From contig NZ_CP013979.1 in assembly GCF_001660485.1 (NCBI RefSeq), forward strand, positions 4,030,001-4,094,000: a stretch of DNA of 64,000 nt, given 5' to 3'. Positions 55,059-63,667 of the stretch are shown here, piece after piece; positions within the stretch are counted from its first letter, which is position 1; each line of letters opens with the position of its first letter. A program made the position numbers and the translations under genes. The notes under the pieces are model-generated. The model had not been told where the DNA came from and did no database searches. It saw nothing but the letters and a program-made list of their open reading frames with translations. The DNA comes from Agromyces aureus. GTDB taxonomy: Bacteria; Actinomycetota; Actinomycetes; Actinomycetales; Microbacteriaceae.

Positions 55059-57746
55059 ATGGTCGAACAGGTGTCGGCGGAATACCTCGTGGAACGCCCC
55101 GACCTGCTGCGCAGGCTGGACCACGCACGGGACCTGCCGCTGACGATGATCGTCGCCCCCGCCGGCGCCGGCAAGACCGTGCTGCTCCAGCAGTGGGCCG
55201 CGGCGACGCCCGGACTCGCCATGGCATGGATCGGCATCGAGCCCGACGACGACGACCCGATGCGCTTCTCGCGTCGGCTGCTCGCGGCGCTCTCCGCCGT
55301 CCGCACGCGGATCGGCGGGCTCATGCGCCTGTCGGCGCTCGGCGCGGGCGGGCTCGGCGACCCGTTCCTCGACCACCTGGCCACCGAACTCGCGTCGTTC
55401 CCCGAGACGGTCATCGTGCTCGACGATCTCCACCACCTCTCCAATCGCACGCTCCTGGCCGACATCGGTCGCCTCGTCGCCGCGATCCCGCCCAACGTGC
55501 ACCTCGTGATCGCCACGCGCTCCGATCCGCCCATCGCCTGGAGCCGCCTGCGGCTGCGCAACCGCATGCACGAGCTCCGCCAGCTCGACCTCGCCATGAC
55601 CCGTGACGAGTCGGCGGAGCTGCTCGCCCGGATCACGCGCCGCGACATCGGGCCCGACGCGGTCGACGCGATCGCCTCCAGGACCGAGGGCTGGGCGGCC
55701 GGACTGCAGCTCGCGGGACTCACGCTGAAGTTCCAGGGCGAGTCGGAGGAGTTCGTCGCGGAGCTCAGCGGCAGCGACCGCCTCATCGCCGAATACCTCA
55801 CCGAGGAGGTCCTCGACGCCCTCTCCGACAGCACGAGGACCCTCCTGCTCCGGATGTCGGCGCTCGACGTGATGACCGCCGAGCTCGTCGACCACGTGCT
55901 GGGGCGCACCGACGCCCAGCAGCTCTTCGAACAGCTCGAGCACGAGTCGATGTTCCTCGTGGCGATCGACCAGCGTCGCACGAGGGTCCGATTCCACCAC
56001 CTGTTCCGGGACCTCCTCCGCTACCGGCTGCGCGCCGAGGATGCCGCCGAGGAACGGCGCCTGCTCGTCGCGGCGGCCGATTTCCACCTTGCGCACGGCG
56101 AGCTGACGCCCGCGGTCGAGTACCTCCTCCGCTCACGCGAGTGGGACCGCGCGCTCGATGCGATCATGTCCCGCGGCAGCGACGTCTTCGAGCGCGGCGA
56201 GATGCACACCGTGATCCGCTGGATCACCGCCGTCCCCGAGCACGCGCGCGCCGACCGCCTCGACGTGCAGCTCGAGCTCGGCATCCTGGTGGGCATGCAG
56301 GGCGAGAGCATCCGGGCCGCCGACGCGTTCCGGCGGGTGGCGGACGACCCGCGGGCGACGAACGGCGAGCGCGCGATCGCCGATGCGTGGATCTCCGCGA
56401 CGGCGCAGTGGTGCACGTCGCCCGACGAGACCCTCCGAGCCGCCGAGCGCTTGCTCGCCCGACTCGAGCTCGAGTCGATCGACACTCCCGACCTGATGGG
56501 CCTCACGACTCCCGAGCTCCTTCGGACGCTCGCGACGGGATCCGGCGGGCGATCGCACTTCCTCCTCGGCGACCTCGTCGAGGCCGAGGCGTGGATCGAA
56601 CAGGGCCTCGCCACCGACGGCGTCGCGTACCCGCCCTATCGCGTGGGCCTGCTCGGATCGCTCGCCCTGCTCCACGCATGGTCGGGCCGACTGGCGGATG
56701 CCGAGCTGCTCGCCGCCGAGGCGATCGAGACGGCCGCCGCGGCGGCGCTCGTGATGCATCCGATCATCGCCGACGCCTACCTCGCCCAGGCGCTCGTCGC
56801 CCACGAGCGCGGGCGCCCTGAAGCCGCCGCCCGCCCGCTCGAGAACGGCGTCATCGCCGCGGAGTCCAACCACCGCTCCCAGCTGTCGTGGATCGCTCGG
56901 TACGAGGCCGCTCTCGCCGCCGGACTCGAGGGTCGGTTCGAGGACGCCCTCGAGCTCACCGAACTCGTGCCGCACGACGCCGACGGCGCCGCCGGCGCCG
57001 GCCGGATTCCCGCTTCCGCCCCCGCGCCAGTTCCGGCTCCGGCTCCGGCGGTCCGCGACCGGCTCGTCGCGGCCCGCATGAGCGCCCTGCGCCGGAGCGG
57101 TCGCGCCGAACAGGCGCTGCACCTCTACCCTGCGGACCGCCGCGGCCTCGGCGCGGCGCCGTCGATCGCCCTCGAGGCGGTGGCCGCGTCCCTCGCGCTC
57201 GGCCAGGTCGACGCGGCGAAGGCGCTGCTCGCCGACTCGACCGACCGGTTCAGGACCGAGCCGCCACGAGGGGCGGTGCAACGACTCCTGCTCCGCGCCT
57301 GGGCCGCCGCCCTCGAGGGGTCGCGCCATGCAGCCCTGGAGTTCGTCGACGCAGCACTCGCACGGGCCGAGCCCGAGGGCCTGGTCGCGCCGTTCCTCGA
57401 ATCGGACGATGTCGTGCTCGATCTCGTGGCGGACCTCGCACCGGTTCGGGGCGGTCTCGCCGGCACGGTCGTCGCGCTCGACGGGCGGCGGATTCCCGCG
57501 CGTGCGAACGCCACGCTCGCCGAGCCGCTCACGGACCGCGAACTCGAGATCCTCGGGCACCTTCCCGATCACTCGACCACCGCCGAGCTCGCGGGCATGT
57601 GCTTCGTCTCGATCAACACGATCAAGACCCATACCGCGCACATCTACCGCAAGCTCGGCGTCACCGGGCGGAGCGCGGCGATCGCCAAGGCACGCGAACT
57701 CGGCCTGCTCGCCCCGCTCAGTCGGGCCGATCACCTACGTGCGTGA
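55059..57746 (+). CDS. MalT-type LuxR family ATP-dependent regulator
   Basis: An 895-residue STAND-class regulator. A P-loop APAGAGKT (about residues 33-40) and a Walker B segment (VIVLDDLHHL, about 119) form the NTPase module, and RTRVRFHHLFRDLLRYRL is the usual winged-helix end. A TPR-like helical region (about 320-800) contains a Pro/Ala linker (ASAPAPVPAPAPA). The C-terminal LuxR helix-turn-helix is LTDRELEILGHLPDHST, then SINTIKTHTAHIYRKLGVTGRSAAI (about 825-890). It should activate transcription on sensing an inducer. Its end overlaps the convergent small gene by 29 bases. Confidence 0.92.
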   Translation: MVEQVSAEYLVERPDLLRRLDHARDLPLTMIVAPAGAGKTVLLQQWAAATPGLAMAWIGIEPDDDDPMRFSRRLLAALSAVRTRIGGLMRLSALGAGGLGDPFLDHLATELASFPETVIVLDDLHHLSNRTLLADIGRLVAAIPPNVHLVIATRSDPPIAWSRLRLRNRMHELRQLDLAMTRDESAELLARITRRDIGPDAVDAIASRTEGWAAGLQLAGLTLKFQGESEEFVAELSGSDRLIAEYLTEEVLDALSDSTRTLLLRMSALDVMTAELVDHVLGRTDAQQLFEQLEHESMFLVAIDQRRTRVRFHHLFRDLLRYRLRAEDAAEERRLLVAAADFHLAHGELTPAVEYLLRSREWDRALDAIMSRGSDVFERGEMHTVIRWITAVPEHARADRLDVQLELGILVGMQGESIRAADAFRRVADDPRATNGERAIADAWISATAQWCTSPDETLRAAERLLARLELESIDTPDLMGLTTPELLRTLATGSGGRSHFLLGDLVEAEAWIEQGLATDGVAYPPYRVGLLGSLALLHAWSGRLADAELLAAEAIETAAAAALVMHPIIADAYLAQALVAHERGRPEAAARPLENGVIAAESNHRSQLSWIARYEAALAAGLEGRFEDALELTELVPHDADGAAGAGRIPASAPAPVPAPAPAVRDRLVAARMSALRRSGRAEQALHLYPADRRGLGAAPSIALEAVAASLALGQVDAAKALLADSTDRFRTEPPRGAVQRLLLRAWAAALEGSRHAALEFVDAALARAEPEGLVAPFLESDDVVLDLVADLAPVRGGLAGTVVALDGRRIPARANATLAEPLTDRELEILGHLPDHSTTAELAGMCFVSINTIKTHTAHIYRKLGVTGRSAAIAKARELGLLAPLSRADHLRA

Positions 57747-57939
57747 CCGCCTCGATCTCGACGTTCAGGCTGCGGAGGAGGTCGAGCACCCCGAGCAGGC
57801 GGGCCTGATCCGGCACCTCTCCGCGAAGCCGGGTCGAACCCGGACCGCTCGCGACCACGTCGAAGTCGACGAGCTCATCGGTGATCATCGGTCCGAGCTC
57901 ACCGCGCACCAGGATGTCGAACGTCTCCCGGCCCCCCAT
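57718..57939 (-). CDS. Small ACT-like protein of unknown function
   Basis: A 73-residue protein: MGGRETFDILVRGELGPMI, then DFDVVASGPGSTRLRGEVPD, then QARLLGVLDLLRSLNVEIEAV. The beta-alpha-beta pattern with FxIxVRGxLG and LxGxLPDQAxLxGVL is common in short actinobacterial proteins. A GGAGG site lies five bases before the ATG at 57939, so the longer start is rejected. Its 3' end runs antisense into the LuxR-type gene. Confidence 0.7.
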   Translation of the reverse strand: MGGRETFDILVRGELGPMITDELVDFDVVASGPGSTRLRGEVPDQARLLGVLDLLRSLNVEIEAVTHVGDRPD

Positions 57940-58013
57940 ACGCACCTCCGGACTCGCACGACGTCGTGCATCGCGCCTCGTGCTTCTTCGCTTCGATCGG
58001 GCAGAGGGCGCGA

Positions 58014-58175
58014 CTAGATGCGGCGACGTCGCCCGGGGGTGACGGCTGCTCCGATCACCGCGGCCTTCGCCACCGGCGCCGGACCCGGACGGACCGCGGC
58101 GCCGACGACCGCGGCCTTGGCGACGGGGGCGCCGATGACGCCGACCCGTCCGATTCGTGCTGGCCTCAGCGGCAT
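58014..58175 (-). CDS. 53-residue basic Ala/Val-rich protein with internal repeat
   Basis: MPLRPARIGRVGVIGAP is followed by VAKAAVVGAAVRPGPAP and VAKAAVIGAAVTPGRRRRI. The 17-residue unit is duplicated, and both ends are rich in Arg. It starts one base after the stop of the DUF6325-type gene and is therefore translated with it. A short hydrophobic or amphipathic helix could associate with membranes (inference). The small size and basic ends suggest an accessory peptide. Confidence 0.65.
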   Translation of the reverse strand: MPLRPARIGRVGVIGAPVAKAAVVGAAVRPGPAPVAKAAVIGAAVTPGRRRRI

Positions 58176-58176
58176 G

Positions 58177-58635
58177 TCACGCTCCTGTCGTCTCGAATGG
58201 CTCGTCGGCCTCGATGGAGGCGAGGATCGCCTGGATCGGGATGCGGCCGTTGGCGATGAGCTGGCCACCTGCCCGCCGCGTTGCGGCCGCGAACGGCCCC
58301 GCCCAGATGTTCTCGTAGACGATGACTCCGGCGACGCTGCCCGGGTCCATCGCAGCGGCGAGGTTCACGACGTCGTCGGCTGCGAGCAGCTCGGCGAGAT
58401 CTGCTTCGAGGGCGACGAGCGGACCCAGGTCGCCGGCGTCGGCGAGCTCCACCGCCTCGATGTCGCCGTTCTCGTCCTTCGCCAGGACGATCGCATCGAT
58501 GAGCCGGATGGTGCCGGCCTCGACGAGGTTCACGAGTTCCTTCGCGATCTCGCCCGTGAAGGTCTGATGGCCCGCGGGGAACTCGATGACGAGGTAGTCC
58601 ACCGGTCCCAACTCGTCCAGTCCGTGCTCGGCCAT
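58177..58635 (-). CDS. DUF6325-type protein
   Basis: A 152-residue protein: LGPVDYLVIEFPAGHQTFTG, then IRLIDAIVLAKDENGDIEAVEL, then SVAGVIVYENIWAGPFAAATRRAGGQLIANGRIPIQAILAS. This is the DUF1269/DUF6325 pattern of actinobacteria, function unknown. The ATG at 58635 has AGAGGACGG upstream; the longer open frame is not needed. It is co-translated with the 53-residue basic peptide and divergent from the arylsulfatase gene. Confidence 0.8.
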   Translation of the reverse strand: MAEHGLDELGPVDYLVIEFPAGHQTFTGEIAKELVNLVEAGTIRLIDAIVLAKDENGDIEAVELADAGDLGPLVALEADLAELLAADDVVNLAAAMDPGSVAGVIVYENIWAGPFAAATRRAGGQLIANGRIPIQAILASIEADEPFETTGA

Positions 58636-58830
58636 GTCAACCGTCCTCTGCTTCACGCGTTCCCCCGAACGATGCGGTGCCGCATCGAAGGTCACGATCC
58701 TCGCGAAGGCCTCCGGGGGCATCACCCGATAGGGATGATTCGGTCACCACGTCGGTTCGGTACCGTGTGGCCGTCGACCCGCGGCGGCCCGATGGCGCCC
58801 GCCGGTCGCGATCCGAGGGGGAGAACGAGC

Positions 58831-61200
58831 ATGAGTCCTGATCGCCACGCCCGCACGATGCTGCCGATCCCCGATCGGCAGCCGCCAGGACTGACCACGT
58901 ACGACGCGAAGGACCCGCAGACCTCCTATCCGCCGATCGAGGTGCTGCTCCCGCCGGAGGGTGCGCCCAACGTGCTCGTGGTGCTCATCGACGACGTCGG
59001 GTTCGGCGCCTCGAGCGCCTTCGGCGGGCCATGCGAGACTCCCAACTTCGAGCGGCTCGCCGCCGGCGGCCTGAAGTACAACCGGTTCCACACGACAGCG
59101 CTCTGCGCGCCGACTCGGCAGGCCATGCTGACCGGGCGCAACCACCACTCGGTCGGCATGGGCAGCATCACCGAGACCGCGACCTCGGCGCCCGGCAACA
59201 GCTCGCTGCGGCCCAACACCAAGGCGCCGCTCGCCATGACCCTGAAGCTCAACGGGTACTCCACGGCGCAGTTCGGCAAGTGCCACGAAGTACCCGTCTG
59301 GCAGACCTCGCCGATCGGGCCGTTCGACGCCTGGCCGTCGGCCGGCGGCGGCTTCGAGACGTTCTACGGCTTCATCGGCGGCGAGAACAACCAGTGGGAT
59401 CCGGCGCTCTACGACGGCACCACCCCCGTCGAACCGCCGAAGACGCCCGAGGAGGGGTACCACCTCACCGAGGACCTCGCCGATCGCGCCATCGGCTGGA
59501 TCCGCACCCAGAAGGCCCTCGCGCCCGAGAAGCCGTTCTTCGTCTACTTCGCGCCCGGCGCGACGCACGCGCCGCACCACGTGCCGAAGGAGTGGCCCGA
59601 GAAGTACGCCGGCGCGTTCGCCGACGGCTGGGACGCCCAGCGCGAGAAGACCTTCGCGCGCCAGAAGGAGCTCGGCGTCATCCCGGCCGACGCAGAGCTG
59701 ACCCCCCGGCATGCCGAGATCCCCGCGTGGACCGACATGCCCGACGACCTCAAGCCCGTGCTCGAGCGCGAGATGGAGGTCTACGCCGGATTCCTCGAGC
59801 ACACCGACCACCACGTGGGCCGGGTGCTCGACGCCATCGAGGCGCTCGGGGTCATGGACGACACGCTCATCTACGTCATCATCGGCGACAACGGGGCATC
59901 CGCCGAGGGCACCGTCAACGGCGCCTTCAACGAGATGGCGAACTTCAACGGCATGGCCGCCCTCGAGACCCCCGAGTTCCTGCGGTCGAAGATGGACGAG
60001 TTCGGGTCGCCCACCTCGTACAACCACTACGCGGTCGGCTGGGCGTGGGCGATGGACACGCCGTTCCAGTGGACGAAGCAGGTCGCCTCGCACTGGGGCG
60101 GCACCCGCAACGGCACGATCGTGCACTGGCCGAACGGCATCGCCGAGAAGGGCGGCCGACGCTCCCAGTTCACGCACTGCATCGACGTCGCACCGACCAT
60201 CCTCGAAGCGGCCGGGCTGCCGGAGCCGACCATGGTCAACGGCGTACTGCAGTCGCCCATGGAGGGCACGTCGATGCTGTACTCCTTCAACGACGCGGAT
60301 GCCGCCGAGCGCCACGACCTGCAGTACTTCGAGATGTTCGGCAACCGCGGCGTCTACCACCAGGGGTGGAGCGCGGTCACGAAGCACCGCACCCCGTGGG
60401 ACATGGGCGGCGGCGCGACGATCGCGTTCGACGACGACGTCTGGGAGCTCTACGACGGCGCCGGGGGCGACTTCAGCCAGTCGCGCGACCTGTCCGCCGA
60501 GCATCCCGAGAAGCTGCACGAGCTGCAGCGCCTCTGGCTCATCGAGGCCGTGAAGTACAACGTCCTGCCGATCGACGATCGCACCGGCGAGCGCCTCAAC
60601 TCGGACCTCGCCGGGCGTCCGACGCTCGTGCGCGGAGACTCGCAGCTCTTCTTCCCCGGCATGGGTCGGCTCACCGAGAACAGCGTGGTGAGCATCAAGA
60701 ACAAGTCGTGGTCGATCACAGCCGAGCTCGACGTGCCGGAGGGCGGGGGGAACGGCGTCGTCATCGCACAGGGCGGACGCTTCGGCGGATGGAGCCTGCA
60801 CCTGCACGAAGGGCGGCCGAAGTTCACCTACAACCTGCTCGGCATCCGCTCGTTCGAGACCGAGGCGACCGAGACCGTGCCGGCCGGCATCCACCAGGTG
60901 CGCATGGAGTTCGCCTACGACGGCGGCGGCCTCGCCAAGGGCGGTGGCGTCACGCTGTACGTCGACGGCACGTCGGTGGCCACGGGACGCGTCGAGGCCA
61001 CCCAGGCGATGATCTTCTCGGCCGACGAGACCACCGACATCGGCTACGAATCCGGCACGACCGTGAGCCCCGACTACACCGCCGGCACGAGCCGCTTCAC
61101 CGGACGCATCGAGTGGGTGCAGCTCGACCTGGGTGACGACGACCACGACCACTTCATCGACCCCGACGAGCGGATGCGCGTCGCGATGGCCCGTCAGTAG
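58831..61200 (+). CDS. Arylsulfatase
   Basis: A 789-residue type I sulfatase. The metal site VLIDDVGFGASS lies at about 51-62. The nucleophile motif CAPTRQAMLTGRN (Cys92) must be oxidised to formylglycine for activity. FGKCHEVP, APHHVPKEW and GDNGASAEG hold further active-site residues. The C-terminal ~200 residues form a separate beta-sandwich. No signal peptide is visible, so it is cytosolic or exported after modification by another route. No formylglycine-generating enzyme gene is in the window. GGGGGAG precedes the ATG at 58831. Confidence 0.93.
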   Translation: MSPDRHARTMLPIPDRQPPGLTTYDAKDPQTSYPPIEVLLPPEGAPNVLVVLIDDVGFGASSAFGGPCETPNFERLAAGGLKYNRFHTTALCAPTRQAMLTGRNHHSVGMGSITETATSAPGNSSLRPNTKAPLAMTLKLNGYSTAQFGKCHEVPVWQTSPIGPFDAWPSAGGGFETFYGFIGGENNQWDPALYDGTTPVEPPKTPEEGYHLTEDLADRAIGWIRTQKALAPEKPFFVYFAPGATHAPHHVPKEWPEKYAGAFADGWDAQREKTFARQKELGVIPADAELTPRHAEIPAWTDMPDDLKPVLEREMEVYAGFLEHTDHHVGRVLDAIEALGVMDDTLIYVIIGDNGASAEGTVNGAFNEMANFNGMAALETPEFLRSKMDEFGSPTSYNHYAVGWAWAMDTPFQWTKQVASHWGGTRNGTIVHWPNGIAEKGGRRSQFTHCIDVAPTILEAAGLPEPTMVNGVLQSPMEGTSMLYSFNDADAAERHDLQYFEMFGNRGVYHQGWSAVTKHRTPWDMGGGATIAFDDDVWELYDGAGGDFSQSRDLSAEHPEKLHELQRLWLIEAVKYNVLPIDDRTGERLNSDLAGRPTLVRGDSQLFFPGMGRLTENSVVSIKNKSWSITAELDVPEGGGNGVVIAQGGRFGGWSLHLHEGRPKFTYNLLGIRSFETEATETVPAGIHQVRMEFAYDGGGLAKGGGVTLYVDGTSVATGRVEATQAMIFSADETTDIGYESGTTVSPDYTAGTSRFTGRIEWVQLDLGDDDHDHFIDPDERMRVAMARQ

Positions 61201-61242
61201 TCGGACATCGACAACCGCGTTCGATCGTCGAGGCGACCGGGC

Positions 61243-61248
61243 TAGACT
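61243..61248 (+). promoter_or_regulatory. -10 element of the enoyl-CoA hydratase gene
   Basis: TAGACT ends eight bases before the ATG at 61257, and the gap contains no ribosome binding site. Confidence 0.4.
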
Positions 61249-61256
61249 CCCCGACC

Positions 61257-62039
61257 ATGAGCGAAGACGCCCTCCTGTTCGACGTGCGCGACGGTCTCGC
61301 GCACCTCACCCTGAACCGCCCCGAGCGCCTCAACGCCGTCGGGCCCGACGCGATCGCGCTCTGGCACCGGTACGCCGGCGAGATCGCCGATCGCGACGAT
61401 GTCCGCGCCGTGCTCTTCGACGCGAACGGGCGAGCGTTCTGCGCCGGCGGCGACGTTCGGGCCATGTCCGAGCTCGGCGGCGACGGCACCTCGGCGGGTC
61501 AGGTCGTCACCGAGCTCGCCGACGCGATCCACGCAGGGCACCGGATGCTGCGCGAGAGCGCCAAGCCCATCGTCGCCGCCGTGCAGGGCCCCGTCGCGGG
61601 CGGCGGGCTCGGCTTCATGCTCGTCGCCGACGTCATCGTGGCATCCGACCGGGCGACGTTCGCGAGCCGCTACGCCGATATCGGGCTCACGCCCGACTGC
61701 GGCGTGAGCACGCTCCTGCCGGAGGCCGTGGGCACGCGCCGGGCACTCGAGCTCACGCTGACCTCGCGCACGCTCTCGGCCGCCGAGGCCCTCGACTGGG
61801 GCCTCGTGACCGAGGTGGTGCCGGCTGATGAGGTCGCCGGCCGCGCGCGCGCGATCGCCGAGACGTGGCTGTCAGGGGCATCCGCCGCCTACGGCCAGGC
61901 CAAGCGCCTCGTGCGCTCCGGCCTCACGCGCGACTTCCAGGCCGCGCTCGACGACGAGGCCCGCACCATCGGTGCCGCGTTCGACACCCCCGAGGCCGCG
62001 GCGCGCGTCGCGGCGTTCGCCGGGCGCAGCGCGCGCTGA
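61257..62039 (+). CDS. Enoyl-CoA hydratase/isomerase family protein
   Basis: A 260-residue crotonase-fold enzyme. FCAGGDVRAM (about 62-71) forms the first oxyanion-hole loop and GPVAGGGLGFMLVADVIVAS (about 111-130) the second; ADIGLTPDCGVSTLLP lies where the catalytic Glu pair of true hydratases is found, with Asp at one position. The exact reaction is undecided (hydratase, isomerase or 3-hydroxyisobutyryl-CoA-type). The neighbouring convergent mmsA-like gene suggests a place in branched-chain amino acid or beta-alanine breakdown (inference). Confidence 0.87.
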   Translation: MSEDALLFDVRDGLAHLTLNRPERLNAVGPDAIALWHRYAGEIADRDDVRAVLFDANGRAFCAGGDVRAMSELGGDGTSAGQVVTELADAIHAGHRMLRESAKPIVAAVQGPVAGGGLGFMLVADVIVASDRATFASRYADIGLTPDCGVSTLLPEAVGTRRALELTLTSRTLSAAEALDWGLVTEVVPADEVAGRARAIAETWLSGASAAYGQAKRLVRSGLTRDFQAALDDEARTIGAAFDTPEAAARVAAFAGRSAR

Positions 62040-62061
62040 CCCCACACGCGTTGCCGGGGTA

Positions 62062-62148
62062 CCGCCGGTCGAGGAGGCGCGCCAGCGCCGTCTCGAGACC
62101 AGCGGAGCCCGCGCGAGGGTCTCGAGACGCTCCGCTCCTCGACCGGCG
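62062..62148. repeat. Paired inverted REP-like element, copy C
   Basis: The left half (62062-62100) runs CCGCCGGTCGAGGAGG to GTCTCGAGACC. The right half (62118-62148) runs GGTCTCGAGACGC to GCTCCTCGACCGGCG in the opposite sense. The two halves can fold into a large hairpin. It lies between two convergent genes, like a BIME of enterobacteria. Confidence 0.8.
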
Positions 62149-62168
62149 AGCAGCCGGGCGCGCGGCGG

Positions 62169-63665
62169 TCAGTCGTGCTGCGGGAACCCCAGGTTCAGGC
62201 CGCCGTGGCTCGGGTCGAGCCAGCGTGACGTGACCGCCTTCTCCTGCAGGAAGAAGTCGAACCCCTTGGGGCCGTACGCCTTCGCGTCGCCGAACAGCGA
62301 ATCCTTCCATCCGCCGAACGAGTGGTACGCCACGGGCACCGGGATCGGCACGTTGATGCCGATCATGCCGACCGTCACCTCTCGCTGGAACCGGCGTGCG
62401 GCGCCGCCGTCGTTCGTGAAGATCGCCGTGCCGTTGCCGTACCGCGAGGCGTTGATGATCTCGACGCCCTGCTCGTAGCCGTCGACGCGAACGATCGAGA
62501 GCACCGGGCCGAAGATCTCGTCCTGGTAGACGACCGATGACGTGGGCACCCGGTCGATGAGCGTCGGACCGAGCCAGAAGCCGTCGGCGGCGCCGTCGAT
62601 CTCGACCTCGCGCCCGTCGACCACGAGGGTCGCGCCGTCGTCGACCGCGACGTCGAGGTAGCCGGCGACCTTGTCGCGGTGCTCGCGCGTGATGAGCGGC
62701 CCCATGTCGCACCCGCGCGTGCCGTCGCCGGTCGTGAGCCGCGACATCCGCTCGCTCACCTTGGCGACCAGCTCGTCGGCGATCGCGTCGACCGCGAGCA
62801 CGACCGACACCGCCATGCAGCGCTCGCCCGCCGAGCCGAAGCCCGCGTTCACGGCGGCGTCGGCCGCGAGGTCGAGGTCGGCGTCCGGCAGCACGAGCAT
62901 GTGGTTCTTCGCGCCGCCGAGGGCCTGCACGCGCTTTCCGTTGGCCGAGGCCGTCTGGTAGATGTACTGGGCGATCGGGGTCGAGCCGACGAACGAGATC
63001 GAGCGCACGACCGGATGCTCCAGCAGCGCGTCGACCGCGACCTTGTCGCCGTGCACGACGTTCAGCACGCCGTCGGGCAGGCCGGCCTCCTTCATGAGCT
63101 CGGCCATCCAGACGGCGGCCGACGGGTCCTTCTCGGACGGCTTCAGCACGACCGTGTTGCCGGCCGCGATCGCGAGCGGGAAGAACCAGAGCGGCACCAT
63201 CGCCGGGAAGTTGAACGGGCTGATGATGCCGACCACGCCGACCGGCTGCTTCAGCGTGTACACGTCGACGCCCGTCGAGACGTTCTCGGAGTACTCGCCC
63301 TTCGTGTAGCCGGGCATCGCGCAGGCGAGCTCGACGACCTCGAGTCCGCGGGCGATCTCGCCCCCGGCATCGGAGAGGACCTTGCCGTGCTCGCTCGTGA
63401 GGATCGCCGCGAGTTCACCGGATCGAGCGTTCAGCAGTTCGCGGAACCCGAACATGACCTGCTGGCGCTTCGCGATCGAGGTGTCGCGCCAGGCCGGGAA
63501 CGCGCGGGCGGCCGATTCGACCGCCGTGTCGACGTCCTCGGTCGAAGCGAGGCGCACGCGCTTCTGCTCGACGCCGAGCGCCGGGTTGTAGACCGGGCCC
63601 GTCCGTTCGGATTCGCCGGTGGCGGGTGCGCCGTCGATCCAGTGGTCGATGGTGGTGGTGGCCAT
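62169..63665 (-). CDS. mmsA: CoA-acylating methylmalonate-semialdehyde dehydrogenase
   Basis: A 498-residue aldehyde dehydrogenase. GVVGIISPFNFPAMVPLWFF (about 135-154) and SFVGSTPIAQYIY form the NAD site, ALGGAKNHMLVLPDA is specific for the MmsA group, and the catalytic cysteine lies in GFGSAGERCMAVS (about 283). It oxidises methylmalonate or malonate semialdehyde with CoA to propionyl- or acetyl-CoA. It starts two bases after the aminotransferase stop, and together they convert beta-amino acids or beta-alanine to acyl-CoA. Confidence 0.93.
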   Translation of the reverse strand: MATTTIDHWIDGAPATGESERTGPVYNPALGVEQKRVRLASTEDVDTAVESAARAFPAWRDTSIAKRQQVMFGFRELLNARSGELAAILTSEHGKVLSDAGGEIARGLEVVELACAMPGYTKGEYSENVSTGVDVYTLKQPVGVVGIISPFNFPAMVPLWFFPLAIAAGNTVVLKPSEKDPSAAVWMAELMKEAGLPDGVLNVVHGDKVAVDALLEHPVVRSISFVGSTPIAQYIYQTASANGKRVQALGGAKNHMLVLPDADLDLAADAAVNAGFGSAGERCMAVSVVLAVDAIADELVAKVSERMSRLTTGDGTRGCDMGPLITREHRDKVAGYLDVAVDDGATLVVDGREVEIDGAADGFWLGPTLIDRVPTSSVVYQDEIFGPVLSIVRVDGYEQGVEIINASRYGNGTAIFTNDGGAARRFQREVTVGMIGINVPIPVPVAYHSFGGWKDSLFGDAKAYGPKGFDFFLQEKAVTSRWLDPSHGGLNLGFPQHD

Positions 63666-63667
63666 GA

